Shown: positions 22,921 through 36,029 of the stretch, in pieces
Numbering within the stretch: position 1 is the first letter of the stretch
Layout: each line of letters begins with the position of its first letter
Origin: Nautilus pompilius
Lineage: Eukaryota; Mollusca; Cephalopoda; Nautilida; Nautilidae
NCBI GenBank assembly: GCA_018389105.1
Contig: JACATO010002731.1
Span: forward strand, 372,001-436,000
DNA: 64,000 nucleotides
Reading direction: 5' to 3'
Notes under the pieces: generated by a model
What the model saw: the letters and a program-made list of their open reading frames with translations, nothing else
What the model was told of the DNA's origin: nothing
The model's database searches: none
Position numbers and translations under genes: made by a program

Positions 22921-25900
22921 ATTTTACCACATCCATAACCAGCCTTCAATGAGTCACCCTTTCCTTCTCATTGTGTCAGACATGGTTACAAGTAAAATGC
23001 TTTTGAAGAGTTGAATAAGCAAAATAAATTCCAGAGTGAAAGAAATTATAAAAAATATCTCTAAAGTTTCTTTCAGCTTCTGAAGACAAATATCTGACAA
23101 TTTGGAAAAGTTGATTGAACACACAGTAGTACATAGAAAATTATAATATAATTCTTTGTTATCTAAAAGAAGGGATGATTTAAAATCTGAAAATCCTGGG
23201 GGCATTTAAATAAAGCCTGGTTGGATACAATTATGGCAATTCTATCTCAGACAGGTTTCATCTGAATGCCCCTTATAGTAACTTTTAATAATAAAAAATT
23301 TTCTCATCTGAAATACAAAGGGAAAGTTTACTTAAACATGGACCAGGATATGACAACTGTTACTGCTTAGAGTTCTTTTCTGTGAAATTCATATATACTT
23401 GTGCAAGATTATATTACTCATAAAAACCTTCAAGTTGGCAACCTAATTCCCTCCAAACTGCCTTTGACTGAGTTACCTGATTCCCCATTTCGTATTCACA
23501 AGTAGAACTGCTCAGAACTAGTATTATCAGTATTTAACTTACTGACAATAATGAAACTACATCAAACAAAAAAATACCAAGCAATATTCATAATCTGCTA
23601 TTCATAAAATATTATTATGAGTACATTTTAAAAAAGATATTTATTACATCACAGGTGCAATAGAAACCAAATTATTACATCATAAAGTCTAGTATTCAAA
23701 CTAGAAATTTAAGACTGCCAGACTCTTACAAGTCAGTTGTTTTTTTTCATCAAACAATCATCTATATTTGTTCCCTATCTAAGGAAAAATTTTGGTTTGA
23801 AAAATTTTTGCTCAGCTCACATATTTAGTAAAATATATGAGGCTAAAAAACAAGAGAAATGACAAAATATCACATAGATAAAGAACATATATACTAGAGA
23901 CATTAATATAAAACCTGGCTGAAACATTATTGCAATAATGGCGTTTGGCCGAGTTTTGTTTGAATGTCCCTAGCAATATACAGGTCAGGTAAAAAAATCC
24001 ATTCATATTAACAAAAACTTTATAAGTATATTTTCTTTTCAAAACTCAAAAAAATGTATCTTTAATCTCAAGAGAATTTTGGTAACTTTAGACAGTGTTC
24101 TTCAATAAATAAGTTTTCCTCTCAAGAAGACCATAAACAACTTTGTATCACGTCAGTCAATAATTGTACAGTGATAAAACAGAATTTGGTCATGCAAGGG
24201 TACTGTATGATGTTTGACATCTTTCATCTCAGAAGAGTTCAAAAACAAGACCATGTGCCCCAAAGTATCAATGTGTGAACATTTAATTATTTCTTTTATA
24301 TATAATTAAAAATTTGTAATTAGTTATTTTAGCATCAAAACTAAACCATGAGTAGCAGTGATATAAATTTAATCTTTGGAATCTTCAGTATGTTTTTAAA
24401 TAAAATTTGCCCTAGGGATAGTCAAATAAATTTGGATAAACTTTTGAATTAAACTTTTATAGTTAACATCTCAGAGTTTCAAACTTTTAATTTCAAAGAT
24501 TTAAAAATATATAGCAAAAATTTTAAATAATGATAAAGGTGTTATCTAAAAATAGAAAAAAGAAAAGAAATATTTTATTCTCAACAAAATTTTCTGTAAA
24601 ATTCAAACTTGACTCAGTTGTATTTCCTGTCATCCATTTTAAAAATAACTGTCACTTGATGGTAAAAACAAAGAAATTCGTTCTAAAAAAATTTATGGAA
24701 CAAGTTCAGATTCTTCACTTTCTATATATATATATAGATAACATCAACATTCTCATTTTTATTTAAAATGTAGCCAATGTCTTCAAAAATCAATATTTTA
24801 CCGAATGTTTTAAATAATTTTTTTCAGATTAACTTATGAAATATAGTTTCTTTTAAGCAGTTATGCTTTATTATTATTATTGCTTTGAATTTCATGATTT
24901 GGAGCCAATAGCAAATGTCAGAGCAACTCCAACAATCTGAGAACAAAACAGAGATTCAAAGGGTATTTTCCCAATGTATTTACCTACTACAAGTTGCTAC
25001 TGTTCACTAACTTTCAAGTGATGCCCATGTCTAGAGCGAAATTCTTCATTTCTGCAGTGGCAACAGGTTGGTTCATCTCTTTGCTGCAAACTTGCATCAA
25101 ATGTTTTGCTATATTATGTACTTGAAGTCCGACCACAATGAAACTGTTTCCTCAGCTGTTAATTAAAAAAACAGCCATTTTTACATTTTCCCCTTTAATT
25201 TGAGAAAAATTACTGGTTTTTAAAGTCCTAACAAAATAAGTTTTTTTTAATTGCATGGTTCTTTGTTTGTTAAAACAATGTCTTTTTTTAGTTAGAACTA
25301 GTGATGATTGTAAGTTTTTAGGTAGCTTCATGACCATTTCTATAGAACAGTGTAGAAACAACATTCTAGCAACAAATGGAACAAACATGTAAATAATATT
25401 TGAGACTTCAACTGATAACACTAAATTTGAAAAGGGATTTTAATGTAATCAAATATTGAGACTAGATTTCCACATTTAATAGAGATTTTTTTAATTGTCA
25501 GTAAACTCCATTCTGTGTATAGTAGTTTTATACACACTGTGTGAAATAAGTTTCTAGGGAAGGTACTAGAGAAGAATCTATACTTTATTGAGCATATTGG
25601 GCTGATAAATGCCATTAGTAGCAGCAGCTTCTATGTCATCATGAAATTGGTTAATCCCATTAAAATCCTCACAAACTTGTATTACCCATATGATGAAATA
25701 TCTTTAAAAAAGCAGAAAATGATGCAATTTTTTCATAACATTTAAACAAGAATGTTCTACAGCGTGCAAAAAAAACAAACAAGCTGATAAACTGTTTGAC
25801 TCGGTAGGATAATTCTTATGCAACAGATAATAAGTAAAACAAAATATAAGTTGACTGATGCTTTCATTAACCTTACTAGAATTCCTGTACGATGTGAAGC

Positions 25901-27871
25901 CCTACTTGCTAATATATACAAAATTGACCTTTTGTTATGAGCAGGTCAGCACACAAACTGAATACCTCAGTGTGCAAGTGTTTATACCATATCTATTGTT
26001 CTTATACAAATGAATAGCCTGTCATAAGTAAAAAGGAAAAAGGAAAAATTGGAATTTCTTTTAATTTTGGCAAATCTTGTTATTATAAAAAATAAGTGAA
26101 AGAAGTTCCAAAGATTGCTAGGATGGGTAAGGTATTGGAGTAGAAGGAAGGATAAAAGAGTGGGAAAGAGAGGAATGAGCAAAATGTAACGAAAAAGATG
26201 TCTCACAGAACTTTGTACAATAATATAACATGAATATGCAAATCACAGAATTTTGGGAATATTTTTAAAATTATACAAGTCAGATTTTGCTTAATACAAG
26301 TACAGGATAGTGCTTACCTGTATACCTGAGAAATGCTGGCTCTCACACACATACTCACACATGCACACACACAGACCAGAAGAGACTAAATAAAACAAAG
26401 TAAAAAAATTTTAAAAAGAAAATAAAAATTGAAAGGAGAGATTTTAAATTTATTTTCATTTCATTTTTACATTTTAGTATGTCATTTTGTCTAAAATTTT
26501 AAATTTTCCTTTTGTTTGTTTTATTTTTTAACCAACATCCTGGTTACTAATTAAAAAATAACAATAAATAACAAAAGGACCTTACATGAGAAACATCAAG
26601 ACCCCCATTTGAACCATGAATAGGAGTCATACACCATGTAAAGTCTATGACCCTAAGGTGAAGGGTCAAATTATTGAATTCAACAAATGTATTACAAAAT
26701 TCCTATTCAATGACTCAAAATATATGCACTTTTGATCCCTTTCAAACACGCATAGCAGGACCCCTAAATACCAGTGTACCAGTCTAAAATATTATCTGTA
26801 AGCAAAAAAAAATAACATGCAAAACTTCAAAATGCTTTTTTAAATAAATCTATAGCCAGACATTAAGTTTTTTTTTCAGCACAAAGATTTTTAATTTTCA
26901 TTATCTTAAAACTATTGCCAGTCAAACTGTTTAACATTTATAAAAGAAAAACAAAGAAACCAAACTTCTCCTATCAGCATCCACAGATTTCATCACTGGC
27001 AAAGTCTACCACTTTTAAAGATCAATGTTTTTTTCCCATTTCCAACTTGTATTCAGTAACAAAAACATATTACAAAAAAGCTGGCAATTAAATAGTCTTG
27101 AAAGTTTGTCCCTTAAGATAAAAAACTCTCTTCACTGAAGTTGAAGTATTAGAAACTCAAAAGTAATCAGCAAAGAATGACATTCTCTGCCTTTATTTAA
27201 ACTGCTTGCACAGATCATCATAATTCTTTTAAAAAGCTTAAACAGCATACCTTTAAGAGTTCTGTGTCCTTATAGCGTAAATCACATTTTTTGTATATGA
27301 CTGGTGCATAAATATTAAAAATAAAAATAAAAACTATAAATAATTTTATTTCACAGTTGATAGCCAATGACTAAATCAGATTTATGACCTCAATGCTATA
27401 GATAAAACCCATGGCTGTGATCTTTAGATGCTGTGTCGAAAAACTTGGTGTAGGAACTATTATATTTTGATAATCCTTTAATTGGGACATAACTTGCAAA
27501 AATATAATTACATATGACAACAGACTACCCAGGAATAGTAATAATTTAAAAAAAAGAAATAACTTCAAAAGAGCTGCCAATTCTTTGTCACATCATACCA
27601 TTGCAAAACTGGTATCAAATTAAGTGCTTTGCAAAGAACCACAACTCCGGTATGACATCACGTCAGTAGTGACAGGAGAATAATACAGCAACCTTGTACG
27701 AATATTTCCTAAACTCAGTGAATGATTATAAATGACAAACTTTTCAGTCATGTTACTTTATCATTAAAACAAATTGTTATCATAGATTTTGATTTAGGAA
27801 CATTAAAAAAGTTATAGCAGAAAAAAATTGTTCTTAAAAACTCAATTTAACCAAACAGCATCAGAATTTAT
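22921..27871. other. AT-rich DNA without recognised genes
   Basis: Long AT-rich stretch with short open frames on both strands that carry no domain. 24900-25130 is less AT-rich and has open coding-like frames on the minus strand that I could not assign. Short TA runs occur at about 24725-24735. Nothing else is supported. Confidence 0.5.
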
Positions 27872-28039
27872 TCATATAATCAGGCTAATAAATTCCAAAT
27901 GGTGGTTATCTCTTTGGATTTTAGGCATTTCAAAGAGTTCTCTACAAGTTTCTCTGAAGACAGTTGGCTGGGTCTGAGACATTCCAGTGAGAACTAAACA
28001 AGCAAAATCACATTCAAACCATGTTTCATTTGTAAGCAT
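27872..28039 (-). other. Unassigned 55-codon open reading frame
   Basis: ATG at 28037-28039 runs to TGA at 27872-27874. The peptide begins MLTNETWFECDFACLVLTGM and continues with SQTQPTVFRETCRELFEMPK. Its amino acid use looks protein-like (Cys, Trp, Glu, Pro), unlike the Lys/Asn/Ile/Phe-rich frames of the surrounding AT-rich DNA. It could be a decayed transposon fragment, a small gene or an exon; an AG acceptor (TTGTTTAG) lies inside it at about 28000. I do not recognise the sequence. Confidence 0.3.
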
Positions 28040-30316
28040 AAAAAAATTTTGATGAAAATATTTTGTAGCTTCAAAGGTTCAGTCACTTTGCTGTGATATA
28101 GATTCTGAATAATGCCATAGTTGTTTCAGTCTGTGTTGGTTTCAATTCCCATCCAGGCATGAGCAGGTTGGATTACAAATACCTTTTTATCTAAACTTAC
28201 TATTGGTAAAATAACAAAATTATCAAATACAATTATCTTTCTTTGTTTTAACAAATGTACATCTAAAAGAAATGAGACTAAAGCTTTCTTTTTTAAATGT
28301 AAATCTGTGCAATCAGAGAGAGGGGTGAGGAGTGTTCCTCTGAATTTTGATTTTGTATGTAAGTTGTTTCATTGCAACCAGTTGGGTCAAAAGGTTCAAG
28401 TGAAAATAAAGACCATTTACATGTTTAACAGCTCAGTACACAATTATTCAGATACAAAACCTGTGCAGACAGTGAAAGGCTATTATTATAAAACAATTTC
28501 TATAATTTTTAACTGAAAAATGTTCAGACAATTGAGCATAATGAAAAATGACACTTTGAGATTTAGATGATCAATAGTTTCATTTCAAATTATCTGGAAT
28601 ATTTGATGAAACACTTAAATCTAACTAGCTAAAATAATCCAAAAGCACTAGAAGCACTAGCCTCCTGTCACTATATTCAGATAAACTGCAAAATTACAAT
28701 TAAGTAAATACAAAAGTTTTCTTCTTCTTGTTGATAGCTTAATTTTAATAAATCATATTTCTGTTTCATAAAAGCATGGACTAATCCCCCCTCTGCTGCT
28801 TTCATCTAAAAATTCCTTGTCATACTCGATTTCTTTTTTTAGGCGCAGTTATCTATTAATTACACTACAAAAAGTTCTGATTTATGAAATAGCACACCAT
28901 TTAGTTTAGGAATTAAAAAAAGCTAGCTTCTATGGCAAATGGGAAAGATTTTTTTAGAGAAACAAACCAAGTTAAAATCTGACAGCACTGACAATGGAAA
29001 CCAAAGTAATGAACATTAATGTCTTTCTTTTTATTTTACCTAACTCACAGCAGAAGTGGTTGTGGTGTTCAATGGGTGTAGACACTCTCTTATTTCAGTT
29101 TTGTGTAAACCTAAAAGGAAATACAAATAATAACTTGTGGTTTACAGATTGTGTTCAAACAGTTCATAATTTAAAATTTCAAGGTTTAACTAGTTCATAA
29201 ATAATAATTAAAAAACTAAAAGATTTAATTTAACAGTTTTAAAAACAAACGACTCTTTTGGTTGTTTCTGCTGAGAAACGTGAGGTAAAATTTGTTAACG
29301 TTAGAAAAGCAGTTTTAGAAACTTCCACCGTACAGAATAATTGTCAAGATGTTACAAAAATTATTCTTATCAGTTACATGAATGTTGAAGGTCAATGAAC
29401 TATGTCAAGGTTACACACACCATGTCACTTTGTACAACTATATGCTAATTTGATATTTCTATTTTTAAAATCGTCATTTATAATAAAATTTTAAGTACAC
29501 ACACATCTTTTTTTACTATTTTCATGTTAACCACTTTGTACATATACATTTTAGTTTTAAAAATCTCCACAGGATCCAGAATTTCTATTAAGTTTCAACT
29601 TGTTTTCAGGATGCATGAAAACCAGGAAGAAAGAGGGAAGGGAAAATACAACTAATGATAAAACTTTATATAAAATTTTGCTAAGCAATGTTTCCAATAG
29701 AGAAACTGTACATGAGAGAACAGAAAATAACTTCTATGATACGTCTGTCCCATGAGATGAAAGCTGGAGGTGATGTATTTCTTTACCGAAAGCATGAACC
29801 AGTCTGATGCCGGGAATGTGCTTGTCTACTCAACAACAAACTGATTCAACATGGCTGGAAAATGAACAAGTGAGCAATCCTTCATAGTTCCCTGATGTAT
29901 CAGGAGATGGTAATTTTTTTTTCAATCAGCAGCAGCTAGGTCTTGTCTGCAGAGTGAAGACAGCAACCTGAAATACATCAAATTATACAACCCTTTAATA
30001 AATATCCAGCACTGCACTCAGGAATGTAAAACTGCATCATCAAATTAACAAGGATAGAAATCAGCCATATTATAGTCATGACACAATTATGGTTTCAGTG
30101 ATGTCTAAGTGAAGAGGCCTAACCAAAACTTCAATACATCTTATACATTCATTTTCTCAATCTGATCTATCAGATTTTGAGATTAGCACTTTTCAGCACA
30201 ATATTTCCAAAGATGGTTACATTAGACAAAATTTTATCTTCATTTCTAATGACTACCATAAAGAACCAAATGGTATCTACCAACTGTCATATTTAATGTC
30301 ATGTAAATACCATGTA
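28040..30316. other. AT-rich DNA, no gene recognised
   Basis: A short SINE-like patch may lie at 28080-28185 (CCCATCCAGGCATGAGCAGG). The rest shows nothing I can support. Confidence 0.4.
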
Positions 30317-30640
30317 AGGGCTGTGCAGTGGTCCAGTGGGCAGTAGACTGCTGGACTGCTATGATTGAAGGCCAGAGTCTGAATCCCAACTGGGACTATA
30401 TCAGCTTGGTGTATCTCCCTAATATTGTTTCCTCTTGCTCGTCCTCACCAACTAGCAGCATGGGCTTCCTCTTGGCACTCAAGTTTCCTCCCATATCTAA
30501 AAAATGTTTCAGTTGGACCTTTCTGCAGTGGCCATGTAGCTAACCTCCACACTCTGCCATCCTGTTTGGCTTAGAAAACTGGAACCAAAAGATTTTCTCT
30601 GGTGAATATCTGTATGCAAACATTGGTGCAGAGATTTGAA
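30317..30640 (+). repeat. tRNA-derived SINE copy 2
   Basis: A-box-like GGCTGTGCAGTGGTCCAG (from 30319) and B-box-like GAGTCTGAATCC (30375-30386). The body follows copy 1: CAGCTTGGTGTATCTCCCTA, TTGTTTCCTCTTGCTCGTCC, AGTTTCCTCCCATATCTAAA. Located just downstream of the proximal scrib stop. Confidence 0.68.
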
Positions 30641-31442
30641 GAAGAAATGCCATGTAAAGATGAATTTATCTAGTTTAAAGTCTTATTTACTAAAGATCAA
30701 CAAAATTTAATCTTTGAAATTAAAATTTACAGAGGCAGAACACTTAAATTGATAAACTGTACTCCAAGCTGAGACACAATTAAATTTTCATTTTGTATTC
30801 TGGATTAATGATTGTAGATGACAAATGTGTGATGAATGGGCTCATCTCATATAATCACATAACAGAATTTTTTTCAGATCTGTGCAAGGCAAAAAAAAAT
30901 GACAAGAGGCAAAAGCTAGAGATGCCTATTTTATTAAATCCAAAGTTAGATGGTATAAAGGCTTGGTTAGAGGTTATATGTTCTGTCCTGCACACTCAAG
31001 GAAATATCCTGGGCCATAATCACTGTAAAAAAAATTATAAATGGGCATAAGATCACTGTACAAGGAAACAATAGGCAGGGAACTTTCACTATTCCAGTGG
31101 TAATGGTGTTTAGTGAGTTGACAAAACCAGTGTTTTTTTATCTACAAAAAGATTGCATTCCATGTGTACAATCCTATACCAATGTAGCATCAAGCAATAA
31201 TAGATGCCATTTAACAGCATTCTTCCACTTTATTTCTAACGAGTTTGTATGTAGCCATTCAAATCTGATTTATCCCTTATTTGTTTACTTTAAAAAATGC
31301 TCAGTTCATACAGGACTCACCTAAAGCTAACCAAACCTTTTGAGTCTATGAGTCGTAATGGTAGATTTCTTCATATCTATTAAATGAGAGCAGGAAACAC
31401 TTTTTATAACAGGTAAGGAAATCATGTGTGCAAGCTTTTGCA

Positions 31443-31448
31443 TTTATT
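31443..31448 (-). promoter_or_regulatory. Candidate polyadenylation signal for the proximal scrib end
   Basis: AATAAA on the minus strand, about 220 bases downstream of the stop at 31671-31673. Chance occurrence is likely in this composition, so it is only a candidate. Another lies near 31228. Confidence 0.3.
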
Positions 31449-31670
31449 CTTTAGAGAATAAAATTAATTTTGTAAAAACAATCAGAGATTTGTGTCACTT
31501 TTGATAAATAAGACCATGAGATAATATTCTTTATTAAGAAGCTTTACATACTTCTTGAATTTGAGGTGTTTCTTAAGCAAGCTTGTAAATCTCTGTTACC
31601 TCTGGACTGATGCTGTAGATGTCTCCACGGGCTTGGAATGGTGGAGACTCTCTTCAAGATACTCACCTAC

Positions 31671-31748
31671 CTACCGCCTACTGTCGCTCAATTTTGTATC
31701 TCCATCATCTAGCTTCAATTCATAAATTTGCTGCTTTGTTACTTCCAT
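31671..31748 (-). CDS. scrib: scrib proximal terminal exon with stop codon
   Basis: Acceptor TTTTCTTCTAG; only phase 0 stays open through the exon, matching the phase-0 donor of the exon at 33378. It encodes MEVTKQQIYELKLDDG, then DTKLSDSRR and TAG (31671-31673). The joined sequence KITEKTLEHE-MEVTKQQIY reads naturally. The stop is followed after only three bases by a perfect donor, GTAG then gtgagt (31667 boundary), so the exon may continue to be spliced with the stop in its last codons. That would make it either the true end with a 3' UTR intron or an optional exon that ends the protein when included. The tail is charged and has no PDZ-ligand pattern. Confidence 0.7.
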   Translation of the reverse strand: MEVTKQQIYELKLDDGDTKLSDSRR

Positions 31749-33377
31749 CTAGAAGAAAACAACAATAAATAACTGAGATTTATTTGAAATCACAAAATAT
31801 GAGACAAAAAGTTCCTTAAACTTTTGGCTTCTAAAAACATTAACAAGTTGAGTCCAGGGGCCCAAAAAACAAATGGGGTACCAGGTACACTACACAGTCA
31901 CTAACTGTAAATATCAGGAAAAAATATGAAAAATTTACGTGCCTTCCTCCAAACTTCCACAACCATCTTACCATGTCTGCCAATTGTTTTGAGACATTTT
32001 TGTACTTTGTACAAATATTGACAGATGAAAAAAAAAAAAGCATACAAAATAAACAAACCAACCAACCAGTAGAAACATAAGCTGCATGGCCTGCATGCTA
32101 CACAAACCCAACATACAGTATATACCAACAAGCAATAATACAACAACCCTAAGAATTATGGCTGCTGAGTGGTCAGTGATGCATTTCAAAGGACTATGCA
32201 TTTCTATCTTCTTTAGCATAGCTGCAAGGAACAGCACACAATAAAAATCAAAGGTAGATTTTTGCCTACATCAGAAATACATTTCAAACTTATTTATTTA
32301 TTATTGGAATTTGTCATCCTGATTTAATCACAGGTTTCCAAAGGTAAACAAGTAATAGTAGACAAAGCAAAAATGTATTCTCTTAAGATGGCTGTACTGC
32401 TTCTCCTTCAGATAAATTAACTTAGCTGTAGATTTTTCTAACAAAGGTGTTATTTTTTTAAAACTAGTTTTATACACTAGAAAAGTGACTATAAATAAGC
32501 CAAATGTAATAGCAATCAACCATATATCTAAAAGACTTCATTTGAAACAACAAAATTCATTAATTCCAGTCCAAGAACATCTATGAAGGAGTCATGCGGA
32601 ATGTATTTTCTGTACCATCTGATATTTTTAGAAAATGTATTTTGTATCTGTTGCATTTGACTAAAAAGGCTGCTAATGGAAGTTTCAGTTAAAAAAGATA
32701 AATAATGGTGATATTTGGAAAACGTTTGCTCAAAATTTAGAATGGATCCATTATGTTAATTTGCTCAGGATATAAAATCAAATGGCCACAGATCATCAAA
32801 AATACAGAAAGTGTAGCATAGATTTCTGTTAATAGCACAGCCTATAGATAGCAGCATGTTTACGAATGTTTTCTATATGCTCTGAGATTTTTCAACAAAC
32901 AGAAAAGCAAGAAAAACTACTTGGTGATATCTTATTTTCAGAAAAGCTGAGAGATAAATCAAGATTTTTCCATCACATTAACAGTGACAAGCTAAGGAAC
33001 CTCTAGCACAGGGTCATTGCATCAAAAACGTTTTTTTTTTCATGTTCAAACAGAGAGTTTAATGTGCTTTTATTTCCAGATATATTTTCTACATTTGTCT
33101 TAAATATACAGTATGTATTTCTATGTAGACAAAAATATAACTAGTTACTTCCCTTTTATTAGGCAGTGACTTCCATGGAAATTTCAGCATAGTCATTTGA
33201 TAAGAAATACTGGTGCAACCAAAAACAGAGAACAAGAAAGGATTAGGAGTTTGTATTTGTCACCACAGCACCTGAGGTGCCTAAATGACCACAGGGAACA
33301 AGCAGAGGAAGCAGCCAGCTAACCAGCCAGCCAGCCAGCATGCTGTCAGTGGAGGTACCTATGGTGTGTACGCCTAC

Positions 33378-33554
33378 CTCATGCTCTAAAGTTTTCTCAG
33401 TAATTTTAACAGTTCGAAAGACTGGTTTGCCCAAAGACTTGTCGAAACATTCCTCTGTTCTATGGGAAACTGTCTCATCCTTCAGCTGGGTTGTTTCCCT
33501 TACGAAGATATCGCCCTCTATGGTGTGTAGAACTAGGTGTTTAGAGGGAAGGGA
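33378..33554 (-). CDS. scrib: scrib exon, 59-residue compact segment near the C-terminus
   Basis: Acceptor TTTGTGCTGCAG and donor GAG followed by gtaggc. Enters and leaves in phase 0, 177 nt. It reads SLPSKHLVLHTIEGDIFVRE, then TTQLKDETVSHRTEECFDKS and ends FRTVKITEKTLEHE. Mammalian SCRIB, as I recall it, has no such segment after its coiled-coil-like tail. The alternating hydrophobic pattern (HLVLHTI, DIFVRE, VFRTVKI) suggests beta strands and thus a small folded module rather than disorder; this is inference. Because both sides are phase 0 the exon could be skipped. An open frame continues past the donor for about 45 codons and should not be taken as coding. Confidence 0.78.
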
Positions 33555-35685
33555 CTGCAGCACAAAGTTATATTAGTAAAGTTAGTAACAAGAATGTTGC
33601 TCATTTATTCAGAGTACAGTTATATTAAATATGGGTAGCATTCTAACAACAAAAATCAATAGTTAGTACAAGCAAAAAAAAACAAAAAACATTAAAATAA
33701 ATTTCACACTGATGCAGCAAACAATCAGAGTTGAGGCCAAAGGAGGAAATATTTTGGTTATTCATAGAAACCTTACCTGTTAAAAAATCAGTACTGATTT
33801 ATGGAAAATTGAAAGCTAAAATATTGAATTAGATTAACAGAAAAAAAAATTGCTGCTAAAAGTTCAATATATGAAGTTGAAAGTATCAAATCTGCATTTT
33901 AGTGAAAATGATCAGAGAGAAAAACATTAGTTAAAATGTTTATTGATGGTGTTAAAAATAACATCATACAAAGGATAATTTCCTTTTCTCTAATTTATGT
34001 CCATGGAAAAACAATCCTGGTCATCCCCATATTTACAATAATACAACAGTGTTCAAGGTTCTGTAAAGTTTTGTAGCCAAATTTGTGAAGAAATTGTTTT
34101 TAGCTGCAAACGTTTTTATTTATTTATTTATTTATCAGAATAAGTCTATATTTTCAGAAAATAAATGGGTTGTTTGGTATCTGATGGGGACAAAATTGTG
34201 TTTTACACGTTTAAGGGTTGATTTGGTATTAAAATTTGTACTTCTTTCTTCATGTAAGAGGATTAGTTTTATGAGCAATTTAATATGGTAAATATGGGTA
34301 GCTTTTGAAAATTTAGCAAGCTTTAACCTCCAACTTTCTAAATCAATTACAATAGTCAATATTTAATATAGAAAATGTTTTTCCTGGATCATATTGAGTT
34401 AAACATAAAACAATTACACAGTTTTTTCTTTATAGACACACACAAAGCTTTAATATGAGAATGTAAATACCTTTATCTATATTTTTGAGTGGTTAGGTGA
34501 CATTTGGCATCAAAATAATAGCATTTAATTTACTTTAGATACCAAGGCTATTTTATAGTCCAATTTATTATCATAGCATTTGCAAAAATTAGCAAGCAAA
34601 AATCCCTAAAAAAGATACATTTTGAAAATAATTCTAGTAGTAGTAAAATACAATCATCAAGCAAAAAAAAAAAAGAGTTAATTTTATGCTTAGAAATTCT
34701 ATAAACTGCATTTAAAAGTTATTATTCATGATCATGTCATCATAGAAAAATTAAACATTCAGCATTCATTGGTCAGAAATTACAGAGGTTCCTTTATTCC
34801 TTGATAGGATATTTAAGTCAACTCAGAGAGTAGAAAGAAAAAAGCACCCTGCCAAATTTGGCTGATTTTAGCACATAGTTTCCAACAAAGTGTGAACCAT
34901 GTGCACAACAAAGATGGTAGCTCTTTTTTTTAAAATCTGGATATCTGCAACTTTTGCAGAATGTATGGTAAGAAATGAGCTCTCTGCACTCATAAAAGAT
35001 GAAAGTTTCAGAAGATTTTTAAAAATGATTCTATTTAACAGGAAACCAAAGAATGAAATTTAAAAAAAATATACATATATATCTAAAAGAATGAACAACA
35101 GAAACATTCACATGCATTACAATTTCAAATGTTGATCAATCAGCAGAGAACAAAGTTCATCCTACAAGCACTTCTAAAAACTCAGATGTAACTCATCAGA
35201 CTAATATCTCATGACTGATTGCAAATGTTTTATTATTGCGTTCTTTTCTTTTACTTTGTGTGTTGTTGAGGCACAAGGTTTTTCAGTTAAAAGACCAATT
35301 TTCTATTTCAACAATGCCACTTTTAAGATTTCTTTAAACTCCTTGACGATACAATACTATCTACCTTGGCTATCTAACTAATTGATTAGCTAGCTAATAC
35401 CAATTTTATTATATCATTTTCAAATGTGAGATATACATGTTATTTGTTGATGTAAAATTGATTGACTTCTAGTGTTCATGATATTTTTTAATGAAAAGCA
35501 CAGAAATGCATATTTATTTATGAAAAGCAATGCCCCTTTCTGCAGAATCAAATGATTGTTACAATTATAATAAAATCTTTTATTATTAATTATAAATTAA
35601 ATTAATTTTGTTAGAAGTATTTTAAAATTCTTTGTACCCTTTGTTAACAGTTGAATTCAAATGTCATATATAAAATTGCCCTTAC

Positions 35686-35744
35686 CCTATGTTCACTTTC
35701 ACCATTTTGGGGCTTTATACTTTCTTCAGGTTCCTCATCTTCAT
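35686..35744 (-). CDS. scrib: scrib exon, short acidic linker
   Basis: Acceptor CAATTTTTTTTCAG and donor AGG followed by gtaagg. Phase 1 in, phase 0 out, 59 nt. With the G left by the previous exon it reads D EDEEPEESIKPQNGESEHR. Acidic, presumably disordered. The other frames hit stops early, which fixes the reading. Confidence 0.82.
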
Positions 35745-35898
35745 CTGAAAAAAAATTGTCAAAAGTGGAAAAAACATTTCTATGAATATTATCAATAGAT
35801 AAATACTTATAGAAGACTCAAATATCTAACTAAAAAGGAAAAAATATTTTAAAAATTGATTATATTGTTAACCAGCAAGAAAGACTATATCAACCCAC

Positions 35899-36029
35899 CA
35901 GCAAATGCAATATCTACAGTGGAAAACTGGGAACTTCTGACTCCCTCTTTTGAATCATCCCCTGATAATTCTTGTGCTTTTGCAATCACAGCCTGTGCTC
36001 TAAGAGCGTCATCTTCAAGTGACTTCATC
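35899..36029 (-). CDS. scrib: scrib exon with conserved MKSLEDDALRAQ block
   Basis: Acceptor GTTTCTTTTTTAG and donor GCTG followed by gtgggt. Phase 2 in, phase 1 out, 131 nt. The start MKSLEDDALRAQAVIAKAQE is nearly identical to the human SCRIB tail (MKSLEQDALRAQ...), the strongest evidence for the gene name. The rest (SGDDSKEGVRSSQFSTVD) is polar. In human SCRIB this block follows the AEKRALW region, the same order as here. Confidence 0.92.

Noticed and set aside
29925..29975. Minus-strand acceptor GTATTTCAG followed by LLSSLCRQDLAAAD and a stop
   Set aside because: It would need a phase-2 partner; none of the likely donors upstream gives that except a weak one at 31675. Too speculative to list.
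33243..33377. Open frame continuing past the donor of exon 33378 (tail with LAGWLVSWLL)
   Set aside because: It reads through an intronic CAGC-type tandem repeat; the gtaggc donor with matching phase to 31748 explains the gene better.
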